A stretch of 64,000 nt of DNA from JADJNY01 sp046349615 (GCA_046349615.1 JAXMBZ010000013.1:85704-149703); one strand, 5' to 3'. Positions 50,469-59,680 are shown, numbered from the stretch's first letter. Notes: generated by a model not told the origin, from the sequence alone. Numbers and translations are program-made.

Positions 50469-52628
50469 CTACCCACCCTCCCCCGTCGACAGCTCGTCGA
50501 ACGTCACCGTCAACGTCATCGACCCGAGCTTCACCGTCACCTCGCGCTTCGCGTGGTCGAGCTTGTGCACCAGCGCGCGCTGCTTGTAGCGCGGGATGTA
50601 GACGAAGCTCCCCTTCTTCAGGCTCGCGAGGAACGCCGCGCGGCGTTCGCCGAGCGCGCTGCCGCTGAGCTCGCCCTCGAGCTCGTTCAGGAGCCGCTCC
50701 ATCGCCTGCTTCTGCGCCGCCGGGAGCTGCGGCAGGAGCGTCTTCGCCTCGCCGACGCGCTTCATCGCCTCGCGCACGCGCTGCTCGATGCTCTTCTGCG
50801 CCTCGGCCTCGAGCATCTCGCTCTTCTGCGCGAGCTGTTCCTGCGTCGTCTTGACCGCGCGCTTCGCTTCCTCGACCTCCTGCAGGCGCGTCTCGGCCTC
50901 GCTCCGCACGCGCTCCGCCTGCATGCGCGCGCCGCGCATGTCCTCCATCAGCTTCTTCACTTCTTCGTCGCGGCGCACGAGCCGCTGGTGCGCGCGGTCG
51001 ACGACCTCGCCGGGTACGCCGAGGCGCCGCGCGATCACGAGCGCGCCGCTCTCGCCGGGCGAGCCGAGGGTCAGGTGGTAGCACGGGGAGAGAGTCTTCG
51101 CGTCGAACTCGACGCACGCGTTCTCCGCGCGCGGGTGGCGGAAGGCGAACTCCTTCAGCTTCCCGATGTGCGTGCTGACGAGCGTCGGCGAACGGCGCTT
51201 CAAGAACTGCTCGAGGATCGCCTCGGAGAGCGCGGCGCCTTCGTCCGGGTCCGTGCCGCTGCCGAGCTCGTCGAGCAAGACGAGCGTCTTCTCCGTCGCG
51301 CGCTCGAGCCCCGCCTTGATGCGCTTCAAGTGCGAGCTGAACGTCGAGAGCGACTGCTGGATCTCTTGCTCGTCGCCGATGTCCGCGACGATGCCGTCGA
51401 AGAGCGGCACGGTCGTGCCCTCCGCGCCCGGCACGGGCAGACCGCAGCGCGTGAGCAGCGCGAAGAGCCCCGCCGTCTTCAGCGCGAGCGTCTTCCCGCC
51501 CGTGTTCGGCCCCGTGATGATCAGCACGTCGAAGTCGCCCGAGAGCCGCAGGTCGATCGGCACGACGGCGTCGAGCTTTTTCTCGCGCACCTGCTCGATC
51601 AAGAGCGGATGCCGCGCGCTACGCAGCAAGAGCCCCGGCGCGGCACCGCTCTCGCCCGGCAGGAGCGCGGGCCGCGCGTCGGCGTCCTTGGCCCATTTCG
51701 CGCCGATGAACGCGAGCTCGAGCTCGGCGACGCGTTCCGCCGCGCGCACGATGCGCGGCTCGGCGCCGAGGATCACGCGCGTCAGCTCGAGCAGGATGCG
51801 CTCGACCTCGCGCCGCTCGTCCGCTTCGGCCTCCGAGTGCTTGTTGCCGAGCAGCACGGCTTCGTGCGGCTCGATGAAGAGCGTCTCGCCGGAGGACGAA
51901 CGGTCGTGCACGATCCCGCGCACGCGCCCCGAGCTCTTCGCCTTGACCGCGAGCACCGCGCGCCCGCCGCGGCGCATCGGGTTGGGATCGCTGAGCACCG
52001 CCTTGACGTCCGCGCGCGTGATGTAGCTGCGCAGGAGCTTGTCGAGCTGCGCCGACAGCTCCGCCTCGGTCTGTCGCAGGCGCCACAAGAGCGGCGACGC
52101 GTGGTCGCGCACGCGGCCGCGCTCGTCGACGGTCGCGTCGATGCGCTCGACGAGCTCCTGGAAGTCGGGCACGTCGTCCGCGAGCGCCGCGAGCGCGGGC
52201 GAATGCGCTTTGCGGTTCTTCATCCACTCGACGAGGCGCACGACGGCCTCGAAGAACGCGCGCAGGCTCGTCACCTGGTCGTCCTCGAGCGCGCGGCCCG
52301 CCTTGCGCGCGTGGACGAGCGCGGGCAGCGGGTCGGTGACGCCCGCGAACGACGCCGCGTCGCCCGTGCGCGTGAGCAGGAGCGCTTCGCGCGAGCGCGC
52401 GAGCGCCGCCTTCGCGACCTGGTAGTCGAGCGGCGCGAGCTCGCGCACGGCGCGCACGCCGAGCGAGCTGAACGCATGCCCCTCGAGCACCGCGAGCACG
52501 GCGTCGAAGTCGAGCGGACGCGCGGCGAAGAGCTCGAGCCGCTTCGTGCGCGCCGCAACGGCGGAGTTCGAGGAGGAGGGCTCGCCGGCGCGCGGTGCGT
52601 CGGCGGGTTTCAACGGTTCGGACGGCAT
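50469..52628 (-). CDS. mutS2: Endonuclease MutS2, without Smr domain
   Basis: A MutS2-family ATPase of 719 residues. Walker A is GPNTGGKT (373-380), Walker B is LVLLDELGSGTDP (449-461), and STHIGKLKEFAF follows. The core domain (about 30-330) has VHDRSSSGETLFIEP, typical of MutS2 rather than MutS. A coiled coil (about 545-650) leads to a small beta-rich end (KKGSFVYIPRYKQRALVHKL). Most MutS2 proteins then have a Smr nuclease domain, which is missing here. MutS2 acts in recombination control or rescue of collided ribosomes in other bacteria. It overlaps the end of the preceding gene by 19 bp. Confidence 0.93.
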   Translation of the reverse strand: MPSEPLKPADAPRAGEPSSSNSAVAARTKRLELFAARPLDFDAVLAVLEGHAFSSLGVRAVRELAPLDYQVAKAALARSREALLLTRTGDAASFAGVTDPLPALVHARKAGRALEDDQVTSLRAFFEAVVRLVEWMKNRKAHSPALAALADDVPDFQELVERIDATVDERGRVRDHASPLLWRLRQTEAELSAQLDKLLRSYITRADVKAVLSDPNPMRRGGRAVLAVKAKSSGRVRGIVHDRSSSGETLFIEPHEAVLLGNKHSEAEADERREVERILLELTRVILGAEPRIVRAAERVAELELAFIGAKWAKDADARPALLPGESGAAPGLLLRSARHPLLIEQVREKKLDAVVPIDLRLSGDFDVLIITGPNTGGKTLALKTAGLFALLTRCGLPVPGAEGTTVPLFDGIVADIGDEQEIQQSLSTFSSHLKRIKAGLERATEKTLVLLDELGSGTDPDEGAALSEAILEQFLKRRSPTLVSTHIGKLKEFAFRHPRAENACVEFDAKTLSPCYHLTLGSPGESGALVIARRLGVPGEVVDRAHQRLVRRDEEVKKLMEDMRGARMQAERVRSEAETRLQEVEEAKRAVKTTQEQLAQKSEMLEAEAQKSIEQRVREAMKRVGEAKTLLPQLPAAQKQAMERLLNELEGELSGSALGERRAAFLASLKKGSFVYIPRYKQRALVHKLDHAKREVTVKLGSMTLTVTFDELSTGEGG

Positions 52629-54448
52629 GCGTAGAGGGTCACGTCGAGCGGCGCGCTCGGCGGACGCGCGATGGAGAGCTTCCCGACTTCGCGCGCGTTC
52701 CAACCGAGGCCGGCGAGCCGCTCACGATACACGGCGAAGCCCTTTCGGCCTGGGCGCCCCTTCAAGTCCGGCGGATCGGTGAAGAACACGACGTCGAAGC
52801 CCGCGAGGTAGGTCGTCAAGGCGTCGTCGGTGACGCCCGAGCCGTCGCCGAAGTAGTCGACGTCGAGCGTGCGCTCGCACTCGGCGAGGAAGCGCCGCGG
52901 CGAGCCGCCGTGCGCGAGCAGCGCGAGGTGGAGCGCGGCGGGCGAGAACTGCGACGACATGCCGATCCAGCCCGCGCGCTCCTCGGGCCCGACTTCGCCG
53001 GCGACGAAGGCGGAGAGCTGCGTGTGCTCGGCGCGTTCGAGCCCCGCGGTCGGCAGACGTCGATCGCCGAGGAGCTCCCACCAGGCGTCGAGCTGCTCGA
53101 GCTTGTACGCACGGAGCGGGTCCTCCTCGGCGAGGTAGCCCGTCGCGCGCGCGAGCGCGAGGCGCTGGCGCTGCATCGGCACGACGGCGGCGAGCACCAC
53201 CGCGACGAAACCCACCCGCACGGGCCAAGTCCCGGCGCGGACTGCGCGCCACCCCAGTGCGGCGAGCACCCAAAGGCCCGGGCCGAGGACGACCTGGAAG
53301 CGCGCATCGTGGAACGGGTGCAGCGCGATCGGGACGGCCGTGGCGAGGAGCAGGAACAAGGTCACGCGCACGGCGCTGACGCTCACCCAGCGCAAGGCGA
53401 TGAACGCGAGCAGGAGTTCGAGCGCGACGAAGCCCGGGGACACGCCGAACCAGTCGCCGAGGAACAAGAGGCGCCACGCATCGGGATAGCGCGCCAAGTC
53501 CTGGTTCCCGCCGAGGAAGGCCGCGAACGCCGCGCGATGCTCCGCCGCGACCGCGCTCCCGAGCGGCAGTGGCAGCACGAACCACCAGAGGAGCAGCGCG
53601 GCGGGCACCGGTGCGAGCCACGCGCTGCGCTTCGCGAACGCGGCGGCGCTCCCCGCGCGCAGCGCACCGACGAACTCGAACGCCCAGTCGAGCCCGAGCG
53701 CGAGCGCGAGCATCAGCCCGTAGTTGAACTTCGTGAAGAACGCGACGGCGATGCACGCGCCGGCGAGGAGCTCCGCGCGCCGCTCGCGAGGCGTCCCGCG
53801 ACACCGCGCACGCACGAGCCACAGGGCGAGCGCCCATACGATCGCGCACGTCGCGGGCACCTCGAGGAAGAACGTCCCCGCGAACGCGAGCGCGAGCGGA
53901 CACGCCGCACCGAGGGCGAGCGCGACGAACGGCACGCCGCGATCGAACGGAAGCACGCCGCGCTCCCTGCGCAGCGCCCACACGACCTCGCGCGCGACGC
54001 ACACGAGCCCGAACAGCGTCGCGCACCACGCGAGCGTCCCCGCGACGCGGCCCGCGTGCTCGGAGATCCCGGTCACGAGCTGCACGAGCGCGAGCACGCC
54101 CGGCCACGCGAACGGATACTGCGCGCACGCATGCAGCGCGGCGAAGAACGCGCCCAACTCGCCCTGCTCGAGCGCGACGACCATGCGCGCGGCGGGGAGC
54201 TGTGCGTGCATCGACTCGTCCCACCCCCACGCCTGCGCGTCCGAGAGGGGCAGCGTCCACAGGAGCGCGAGCCCGGCGCACAGCGCGAGCGCGATCCACA
54301 GGTCGAGGCGCGGAAGCGCGAGTTCGCCGTGCGTCGACGCCGTCGTCGCGCCGCTCGCTCCGCCCGTGTCGGCGTGCGGGCCCTCTGCCGCGCGCACGCC
54401 GCCCGCGGCCTCCCGAGCGCTCCTCTCCGCTCCACCTTGCGTCGTCAT
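52610..54448 (-). CDS. Membrane glycosyltransferase-like protein (GT39/ArnT type)
   Basis: A 612-residue protein with about ten or more membrane segments after a polar N-terminal 45 residues. The first extracytoplasmic loop carries WGWDESMHAQ; an acidic pair at this place (Asp77, Glu78) is the catalytic hallmark of the PMT/ArnT superfamily, which transfers sugars from a lipid carrier. The C-terminal 180 residues are soluble. The acceptor and sugar cannot be predicted. It is the first gene of a run with mutS2, a receiver and aroC, and is divergent from the PLP enzyme gene. Confidence 0.72.
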   Translation of the reverse strand: MTTQGGAERSAREAAGGVRAAEGPHADTGGASGATTASTHGELALPRLDLWIALALCAGLALLWTLPLSDAQAWGWDESMHAQLPAARMVVALEQGELGAFFAALHACAQYPFAWPGVLALVQLVTGISEHAGRVAGTLAWCATLFGLVCVAREVVWALRRERGVLPFDRGVPFVALALGAACPLALAFAGTFFLEVPATCAIVWALALWLVRARCRGTPRERRAELLAGACIAVAFFTKFNYGLMLALALGLDWAFEFVGALRAGSAAAFAKRSAWLAPVPAALLLWWFVLPLPLGSAVAAEHRAAFAAFLGGNQDLARYPDAWRLLFLGDWFGVSPGFVALELLLAFIALRWVSVSAVRVTLFLLLATAVPIALHPFHDARFQVVLGPGLWVLAALGWRAVRAGTWPVRVGFVAVVLAAVVPMQRQRLALARATGYLAEEDPLRAYKLEQLDAWWELLGDRRLPTAGLERAEHTQLSAFVAGEVGPEERAGWIGMSSQFSPAALHLALLAHGGSPRRFLAECERTLDVDYFGDGSGVTDDALTTYLAGFDVVFFTDPPDLKGRPGRKGFAVYRERLAGLGWNAREVGKLSIARPPSAPLDVTLYACRPNR

Positions 54449-54482
54449 CGAAAGCGCGCGGCCCGTTCGCGACGGCGCAGCG

Positions 54483-54512
54483 TTGCGAGCCGCGGGCCGG
54501 CTCGCGTACGTT
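54483..54512 (+). promoter_or_regulatory. Possible promoter of the PLP enzyme gene
   Basis: TTGCGA (54483-54488) and TACGTT (54507-54512) are separated by 18 bp, 35 nt before the ATG at 54548. AGGA provides a plausible ribosome binding site in between. The match is moderate. Confidence 0.4.
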
Positions 54513-54547
54513 ACGGACCCGCACTCCCCACCGCCAGGACGCACGCC

Positions 54548-55750
54548 ATGCCCACGCCGCGCAACGACCACGGACGCTTCGAGACCCGCGCCATCCATGC
54601 TGGACAGGAGCCCGACCCGCAGAACGGCGCCGTGATGACGCCGGTCTACTTCACGAGCACGTACAAGCAGGACGCGCCGGCGAAGCCGCGCCAGGGCTAC
54701 GAGTACTCGCGCACGACCAACCCGACGCGCACGGCGCTCGAGGAGAACCTCGCGTCGCTCGAGAGCGCGCGCTGGGGCCTCGCGTTCAGCTCGGGCCTCG
54801 CCGCGACGAACGCGCTGCTCGACCGCCTCGTCCCCGGCGACCACGTCGTCGCGGGGAACGACCTCTACGGGGGCACCTACCGCATCTTCAAGCGCGTGTT
54901 CGAGCGCTACGGCATCCGCTTCACGTTCGTCGACACGACGAAGCCCGCCGAGGTCGAGCGCGCGATCGAGGAACACACGAAGTACGTCTACCTCGAGACG
55001 CCGACGAACCCGCTCCTGCGCGTCACCGACATCGCGGCCGTCGCGAAGGTCGCGCACGCGAAGAAGAAGCTCGTCGCCGTCGACAACACGTTCGCGACGC
55101 CGTTCCTCCAGCGCCCGCTCGAGCTCGGCGCCGACGTCGTGCTCCATTCGTGCACGAAGTACCTCGGCGGGCACAGCGACGTCGTGTGCGGCGCGCTCGT
55201 CGGCAACGACCCGGCGCTGCGCGACGAGCTCGCGTTCTTCCAGAACGCCGTCGGCGGGACGCCCGGTCCGATGGACTGCTTCCTCGTGCTGCGCGGGACG
55301 AAGACGCTCGCGCTGCGGATGGAGCGGCACTGCGCGAACGCGACGAAGCTCGCGCAATGGCTCGAGAAGCAGCCCGGCGTCGCGCGCGTGATCTACCCCG
55401 GCCTCGAGTCGCACGCGCAGCACGCGCTCGCGAAGACGCAGATGGCGGGCTTCGGCGGCATGCTCGCGTTCGAGCTCGACGGCGACGTCGCCGCGGCGAA
55501 CACGTTCGCGTCGTCGACGAAGGTCTTCACGCTCGCGGAGTCGCTCGGCGGCGTCGAATCGCTCGTCGAGGTCCCCCCGAGCATGACGCACGCGAGCATC
55601 CCGGCCGACGTGCGGCGCGCGCAGGGTCTCGCCGACGGGCTCGTGCGCTTGTCGGTCGGCATCGAGCACGTCGACGACCTGATCGAGGACTGCCGCCAGG
55701 CGCTCGCCAAGGCCCTGCCGACGCGCGCTCCCGCGGCGGCGAAGCGCTGA
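54548..55750 (+). CDS. Cystathionine gamma-synthase/lyase family enzyme
   Basis: A PLP enzyme of the Cys/Met metabolism family, 400 residues. It has FETRAIHAGQEPDPQNGAV, YEYSRTTNPTR, the PLP-phosphate region SSGLAATNALL, the aspartate in VAVDNTFATP and the Schiff-base lysine Lys204 in SCTKYLGGHSDV. The C-terminal part has FTLAESLGGVESLVEVPPSM. Members make or break cystathionine (metB, metC, cth) or act on O-acyl-homoserine; the sequence alone does not decide. It stands alone with a probable promoter upstream. Confidence 0.93.
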   Translation: MPTPRNDHGRFETRAIHAGQEPDPQNGAVMTPVYFTSTYKQDAPAKPRQGYEYSRTTNPTRTALEENLASLESARWGLAFSSGLAATNALLDRLVPGDHVVAGNDLYGGTYRIFKRVFERYGIRFTFVDTTKPAEVERAIEEHTKYVYLETPTNPLLRVTDIAAVAKVAHAKKKLVAVDNTFATPFLQRPLELGADVVLHSCTKYLGGHSDVVCGALVGNDPALRDELAFFQNAVGGTPGPMDCFLVLRGTKTLALRMERHCANATKLAQWLEKQPGVARVIYPGLESHAQHALAKTQMAGFGGMLAFELDGDVAAANTFASSTKVFTLAESLGGVESLVEVPPSMTHASIPADVRRAQGLADGLVRLSVGIEHVDDLIEDCRQALAKALPTRAPAAAKR

Positions 55751-55848
55751 ACGTCGTCCGAGAGACGAAAGCGCACCGTCGCCGCCGTCGAGATGGGCGA
55801 ACCGCCCGCCGTGGATCGAATTCGGCGCGGATCCCCCGCTGGACGATC

Positions 55849-55875
55849 GCGCCGCGCGGCGCGGTTGCGCGGCGC
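55849..55875. terminator. Hairpin between convergent genes
   Basis: GCGCCGCGC (55849-55857) and GCGCGGCGC (55867-55875) form a perfect 9-bp stem with a 9-nt loop. It lies 2 nt beyond the HU-like stop and about 100 bp from the PLP enzyme stop, so it could end transcripts from both sides. Confidence 0.55.
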
Positions 55876-55877
55876 GC

Positions 55878-56291
55878 TCAGAACGGCGAGTTCGACGGCG
55901 GCGGCGTCGGCGGAGTCGGCGGCGGCGGCAAGCCGAGGCCCTTGCGCGGCTCGGGCGCTTTCGGCGTCTTCTTCGGCGGCACCTTCTCCTCGGGACGCTC
56001 GTCGCAGACGCGCTCGCGCATCAGGCGGCCGACCTTGAACTTGACGACGCGCTTCGCCGGCACGGCGACCTTCTCGAGCGTGCGCGGGTTCTGCGCGCGC
56101 CGCGCGGCGCGCTCGCGGACCTCGAACACGCCGAACTCGCGGAACTCCAGACGATTACCCTGCGACAGCTCGGTGATGATCTCGTCGAGGAACCGCTGGA
56201 GGATGTCCTTCACCACCACCTTGGTCTGGCCGGTGTCGTCGGCGATGCGGTTGACGAGTTCCTTCTTGGTGATGGTCAGGGGCTCGGCCAT
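55878..56291 (-). CDS. HU/IHF-family DNA-binding protein with proline-rich tail
   Basis: A nucleoid protein of 137 residues. Residues 1-95 are an HU/IHF fold: ITKKELVNRIADDTGQTKVV, EFREFGVFEVRERAARRAQN followed by PRTLEKVAVPAKRVVKFKVG. The DNA-intercalating Pro of the arm is at QNP (69). The last 40 residues add a charged then proline-rich tail (GLPPPPTPPTPPPSNSPF). It has its own promoter, 54 bp upstream. Confidence 0.9.
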   Translation of the reverse strand: MAEPLTITKKELVNRIADDTGQTKVVVKDILQRFLDEIITELSQGNRLEFREFGVFEVRERAARRAQNPRTLEKVAVPAKRVVKFKVGRLMRERVCDERPEEKVPPKKTPKAPEPRKGLGLPPPPTPPTPPPSNSPF

Positions 56292-56344
56292 GGCGAGGAT
56301 CCAGGACGGCCGGCGGCGGTGCGTGCCCGCCGGCGCGGGGCGAG

Positions 56345-56373
56345 AGTATTGAGGCGGTTTATCTATCCGTCAA
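56345..56373 (-). promoter_or_regulatory. Promoter of the HU-like gene
   Basis: On the minus strand TTGACG (56373-56368) and AATACT (56350-56345) are separated by 17 bp. The leader would be about 46 nt. The -35 is the same as for the S10 and tRNA-tuf operons. Behind it (56374-56456) the inverted pair CCGCCC/GGGCGG may end the dtd transcript. Confidence 0.65.
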
Positions 56374-56456
56374 GCAAGAACTTGTGAGCGCCGCCCCGGG
56401 CGGTCGCTCCCCTTCCGGGGGCCTGCTCGGCGGACGCGGGCCGAGGGCGGACGAGC

Positions 56457-56912
56457 TCAGCTCGGCGCCGGCGGGTCCTCGTCGAGGACGAACGTCACCG
56501 GGCCGTCGTTGACGAGTTCGACCTCCATCCGGGCGCCGAATCGGCCGGTCTCGACGCGCAGGGCGCGGGCGCGGAGTTCGGCCACGAAGCGCTCGTAGAG
56601 CGGGATCGCCTCCGCAGGCGGCATCGCGCGATCGAACGACGGACGCCGCCCCTTCCTGCCGTCGGCGGCGAGCGTGAACTGGCTGACGACGAGCACTTCG
56701 GCGCCGACGTCGAGCGCGGAACGGTTCATCTTGTCCTCCGCGTCGCGGAAGAAGCGGAAGAGGCTCACCTTCTCGGCGAGCGCGACGGCCTCGTCGGCGC
56801 GATCCCCGCGCAGCACGCCGAGCAGGACGAGCATGCCGGGCCCGATCCGTCCGAGGAGTTCGCCCTCGGAGCGCACCTCGGCGCGCTGCACGCGCTGGAG
56901 CACCGCCCTCAT
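56457..56912 (-). CDS. dtd: D-aminoacyl-tRNA deacylase
   Basis: Dtd removes D-amino acids and mischarged glycine from tRNA. The 151 residues have MRAVLQRVQRAEV at the start, the SQFTL motif (77-81) and the NDGPVTF motif (135-141), where the family has NxGPxT; both meet at the active site. It overlaps the TPR gene by ATGA and is the last of a three-gene operon. Confidence 0.95.
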   Translation of the reverse strand: MRAVLQRVQRAEVRSEGELLGRIGPGMLVLLGVLRGDRADEAVALAEKVSLFRFFRDAEDKMNRSALDVGAEVLVVSQFTLAADGRKGRRPSFDRAMPPAEAIPLYERFVAELRARALRVETGRFGARMEVELVNDGPVTFVLDEDPPAPS

Positions 56913-58051
56913 TTCGTCTCCACCTGCGCGGCCGCGCGCGTGCGCTGGTGACGCTCGAGTCGCACGCGCGCGCGCACGCGCTCCAACATCGACGAGAGCT
57001 CGGGCGCGTTCCGCGAGAGCGCGAGCACCTTCGTCCATGCGACCTCGGCCGCGGCGTCGTCGTGGAGCCAGAGCTCGTTCAAGAGCGCCTGCTGCACGAC
57101 GGGCAGCACGTCGCTCGGCGCGAGAGAGGACGCGCGCTCGGCGGCTGCGAGCGCGGCGCGCGGATCGCCGTCCGCCTGCGCTACCGCGGAGCGGATCAGT
57201 TGCTCGCGCGGCACGTCGGCGCCCAAGGGCCCGAGCTCGGCGAGGAGGGCCTCGGCGCGCCGCGGGTTCTCGTCGAGGACCTCCAGCAACGCGAGGTCGA
57301 GCTTCGCTTCGAGGAGGAGCCGCCCGTCGACGCGCGGGTCGCGCTCCGCCTTGGCGATCCAGGTCTCGAACGACGTCGCGGCCTCGCGGACCCGCCCGCC
57401 TCGCGCGAGCATCCACGACGTGAACCAACGGGTGGGCATGTGCCCCGGGTCGAGTTCCTCGGCCTTCGCGAGCGCCCGGCGCACCTCGTCCCAGTTCGAG
57501 CGTCGCGCGGCGAACCAGGCGCGCGCGTACGGCACCCACACGCAGCGCGGGTCGAGCTCCGCGGCGCGGTCGAGCAACGCGCGCGCCGTCGCTTCGTCGG
57601 GAGCGACGCGCGCCGCGAGCACGAGCCGCGCGACGGTCGGCGATTCGTCGGCGAGGCGGCGGTAGCGCTCGACGAGCTCGTCCGTCGGACCCGCGCCGTC
57701 GGGAGTCGGCGTGCGCGCGTCGCTCGCCGCGGCGATCGCGATCTCGACCTCCTGCAGCCACACCCCGAGCACGATGCTGTCGGGGTGTTCCTGCGCGAGG
57801 AGCTGCAGCGCGATCCGCGCTTCGTCGAGCTTCCCCGCGTCGAACGCAGCACGCGCGTCGCGGAACGCACGCTCGACGGGCGCCGCGAGCGCGTCGTACC
57901 GCGAGGTCGAGTCCGGGATGCTGCGCACGCCGCTCGTCCAGCACGCGGCGCCGACGAGCAGGCACGCCGCGACCGAGCGACAGGACCGCGCGACGCGTCG
58001 GAGCGCGTCCGCCGGCGCGCGGCGCGCGCGACGAGCGCGAGCGCCGTTCAC
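56909..58051 (-). CDS. TPR-like repeat protein, probably exported
   Basis: A 380-residue helical protein. The N-terminus is Arg-rich followed by a hydrophobic stretch ending in cysteine (SVAACLLVGAACWTS), which suggests export and perhaps a lipoprotein, though the lipobox is imperfect. Residues 60 onward have TPR-type helices (for example AFDAGKLDEARIALQLLAQE and AELDPRCVWVPYARAWFAAR). It starts with GTG at 58051, overlapping the stop of the upstream lipoprotein gene (GTGA). Function unknown. Confidence 0.75.
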   Translation of the reverse strand: MNGARARRARRAPADALRRVARSCRSVAACLLVGAACWTSGVRSIPDSTSRYDALAAPVERAFRDARAAFDAGKLDEARIALQLLAQEHPDSIVLGVWLQEVEIAIAAASDARTPTPDGAGPTDELVERYRRLADESPTVARLVLAARVAPDEATARALLDRAAELDPRCVWVPYARAWFAARRSNWDEVRRALAKAEELDPGHMPTRWFTSWMLARGGRVREAATSFETWIAKAERDPRVDGRLLLEAKLDLALLEVLDENPRRAEALLAELGPLGADVPREQLIRSAVAQADGDPRAALAAAERASSLAPSDVLPVVQQALLNELWLHDDAAAEVAWTKVLALSRNAPELSSMLERVRARVRLERHQRTRAAAQVETK

Positions 58052-58536
58052 CGCTGGATCTTCCCTTGGATCCGCAGCGTCGCGGGCCGTTCTTCCGCGC
58101 CCGAGGCGCCATCGCGGACGAAGACGTCGCCGTCGGCGCGCAGCAGGACGTCGACGGGACCCGGACGCTCGAGGACGGTGAGCTTCTTCATCGCGACCAG
58201 CTCGTAGCGATCGAGGAACGCGCGGATCTCGACGGGAGCGACGCCCGGTTTCAGTCCGATCTCGGTGAGGAAACCCTGCGCGGTCGTTCGCTCGCGCTTC
58301 GTCTGGACCTCGAGGTCCGCGCGCGTCGCGACGTGCTCGATCAGGCCGTCGGGCCCCTCGATCACGATCTCGTCGGCGAGCACGAGCGTCGGCTTCTGGA
58401 ACGCGTCGGTCCACGGCTTGACGACGGCGGGCTTCGAACCGAGCGAGGGCGCCTCCGTCCCGCGAGACTCCTTGCGCGGAGCGGAGCAGGCGAGCGCGGC
58501 AGCGAGGACGAGAAGGATTCCAACCGTTCGAATCAC
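58048..58536 (-). CDS. Putative lipoprotein of unknown function
   Basis: A 162-residue protein with a signal and lipobox-like ending (TVGILLVLAAALACSA, Cys at about 18). The mature part is beta-rich and polar; it contains LADEIVIEGPDGLIEHVATR, loosely similar to OstA/LptC-type repeats, but not enough for a call. It starts with GTG at 58536, with GGAGG 8 nt upstream. The stop overlaps the TPR gene start. First gene of the dtd operon. Confidence 0.65.
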   Translation of the reverse strand: MIRTVGILLVLAAALACSAPRKESRGTEAPSLGSKPAVVKPWTDAFQKPTLVLADEIVIEGPDGLIEHVATRADLEVQTKRERTTAQGFLTEIGLKPGVAPVEIRAFLDRYELVAMKKLTVLERPGPVDVLLRADGDVFVRDGASGAEERPATLRIQGKIQR

Positions 58537-58654
58537 GCGTGAGACCTCCGAATCGATGGCTCGTTCTGCCACGCCGCGAGGTCGGAGTCCAGCACGGGCG
58601 GAACGCGCGTCGATGCGGCCGCCCTCCGACACCGCGCTCGATCTCGGCCGCGCG

Positions 58655-59638
58655 TCAGCGCAGCCCGCACGCCGCGAGCGCGCGATCCCGGACGCGTACC
58701 GCGCGGGGACGGGCGACCTCGGCGCCGCGAGCGAGCACGCGGTCGACTTCGGCGGGATCGGCGAGGAGTTCCTCGCGCCGCTTCCGCGCCGGCGCGAAGT
58801 ACGCCTCCATCGCGTCGACCAGCGCCATCTTCAGGTGACCGTACCCCGGAGCGCCCGGACCGCCGCGGCGCACGCGTTCCTTCCAATCGGCGAGTTCGTT
58901 CGGAGCGAGGAACAGCGCGAGGAACTTGAAGAGAAGGAGCTCGTCGGGGTCCTTCGGCTCCTCGGGCGCGCGCGAGTCGGTGACGATGCGTCCGATCGCC
59001 TTCTTCAGCGCCTTCCCCGACTCGAAGATCCACACGTCGTTCCCGTAGGTCTTGCTCATCTTGTCGCCGTCGAGGCCGGGCACCTTCTGCAGCGCCTCGG
59101 AGCGCTCGAGCAGGTACTCGGGGCGCTTGAACACGGGCCCGTACGCGGCGTTGAACGACGCGGCCATGTCCTGCGCCATCTCGACGTGCTGCACCTGGTC
59201 CTTCCCGACCGGGACGAGGTCGGACTCGTACGCGAGGATGTCCGCCGCCATCAGCGCGGGGTACGTGAAGAGCCCGACCGAGGCGGGCAGTCCCTTCGCG
59301 ATCTTGTCCTTGTAGCTGTGCCCGCGCTCGAGCAGCCCCATCCCGGTGGTGCCGAGGAGCAGCCACATGAGCTCCGGGATCTCCTTGACGTCGCTCTGGC
59401 GGAAGAGCACCGACTTCGCCGGATCGAGACCGAGCGAGAGGTAGGTCACCGCGACGTCGCGCACCGCCTCGCGCAACGTCTCCGGGTCGCGGCTCGACGT
59501 GAGCGCGTGGTAGTCGGCGATGAAGAAGAAGCGCTCGCCGGGCTCGTCCTGCGCGGCGATGTGCTGGCGGATCGCGCCGAAGTAGTTGCCGAGGTGCGGC
59601 CGGCCGGAGGGCTGGATGCCGCTGAGGTAGGTCTTCAT
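58655..59638 (-). CDS. trpS: Tryptophanyl-tRNA synthetase
   Basis: A class I synthetase, 327 residues. The HIGH-type motif is HLGN (PSGRPHLGNY, 11-20) and the second signature is KMSKT (193-197). VPVGKDQVQHVEMAQDMA is the typical central segment. The ATG at 59638 lacks a Shine-Dalgarno; a promoter-like TTGATG (59680-59675) and TACCGT (59657-59652), 17 bp apart, end only 13 nt before it. Confidence 0.97.
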   Translation of the reverse strand: MKTYLSGIQPSGRPHLGNYFGAIRQHIAAQDEPGERFFFIADYHALTSSRDPETLREAVRDVAVTYLSLGLDPAKSVLFRQSDVKEIPELMWLLLGTTGMGLLERGHSYKDKIAKGLPASVGLFTYPALMAADILAYESDLVPVGKDQVQHVEMAQDMAASFNAAYGPVFKRPEYLLERSEALQKVPGLDGDKMSKTYGNDVWIFESGKALKKAIGRIVTDSRAPEEPKDPDELLLFKFLALFLAPNELADWKERVRRGGPGAPGYGHLKMALVDAMEAYFAPARKRREELLADPAEVDRVLARGAEVARPRAVRVRDRALAACGLR

Positions 59639-59651
59639 GGGCGTGCGGCGG

Positions 59652-59680
59652 ACGGTACTCCGGCCCATGGAGCCCATCAA
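59652..59680 (-). promoter_or_regulatory. Possible promoter of trpS
   Basis: On the minus strand TTGATG and TACCGT are 17 bp apart. The -10 is weak (three of six bases). If used, the leader is about 6 nt, which fits the absence of a ribosome binding site. Confidence 0.4.

Noticed and set aside
52595..54547. A plus-strand extension of the PLP enzyme by about 650 residues
   Set aside because: The added part lies opposite the membrane protein gene and is of low complexity; the enzyme family starts near MPTPRNDHGRFETRAIHAG.
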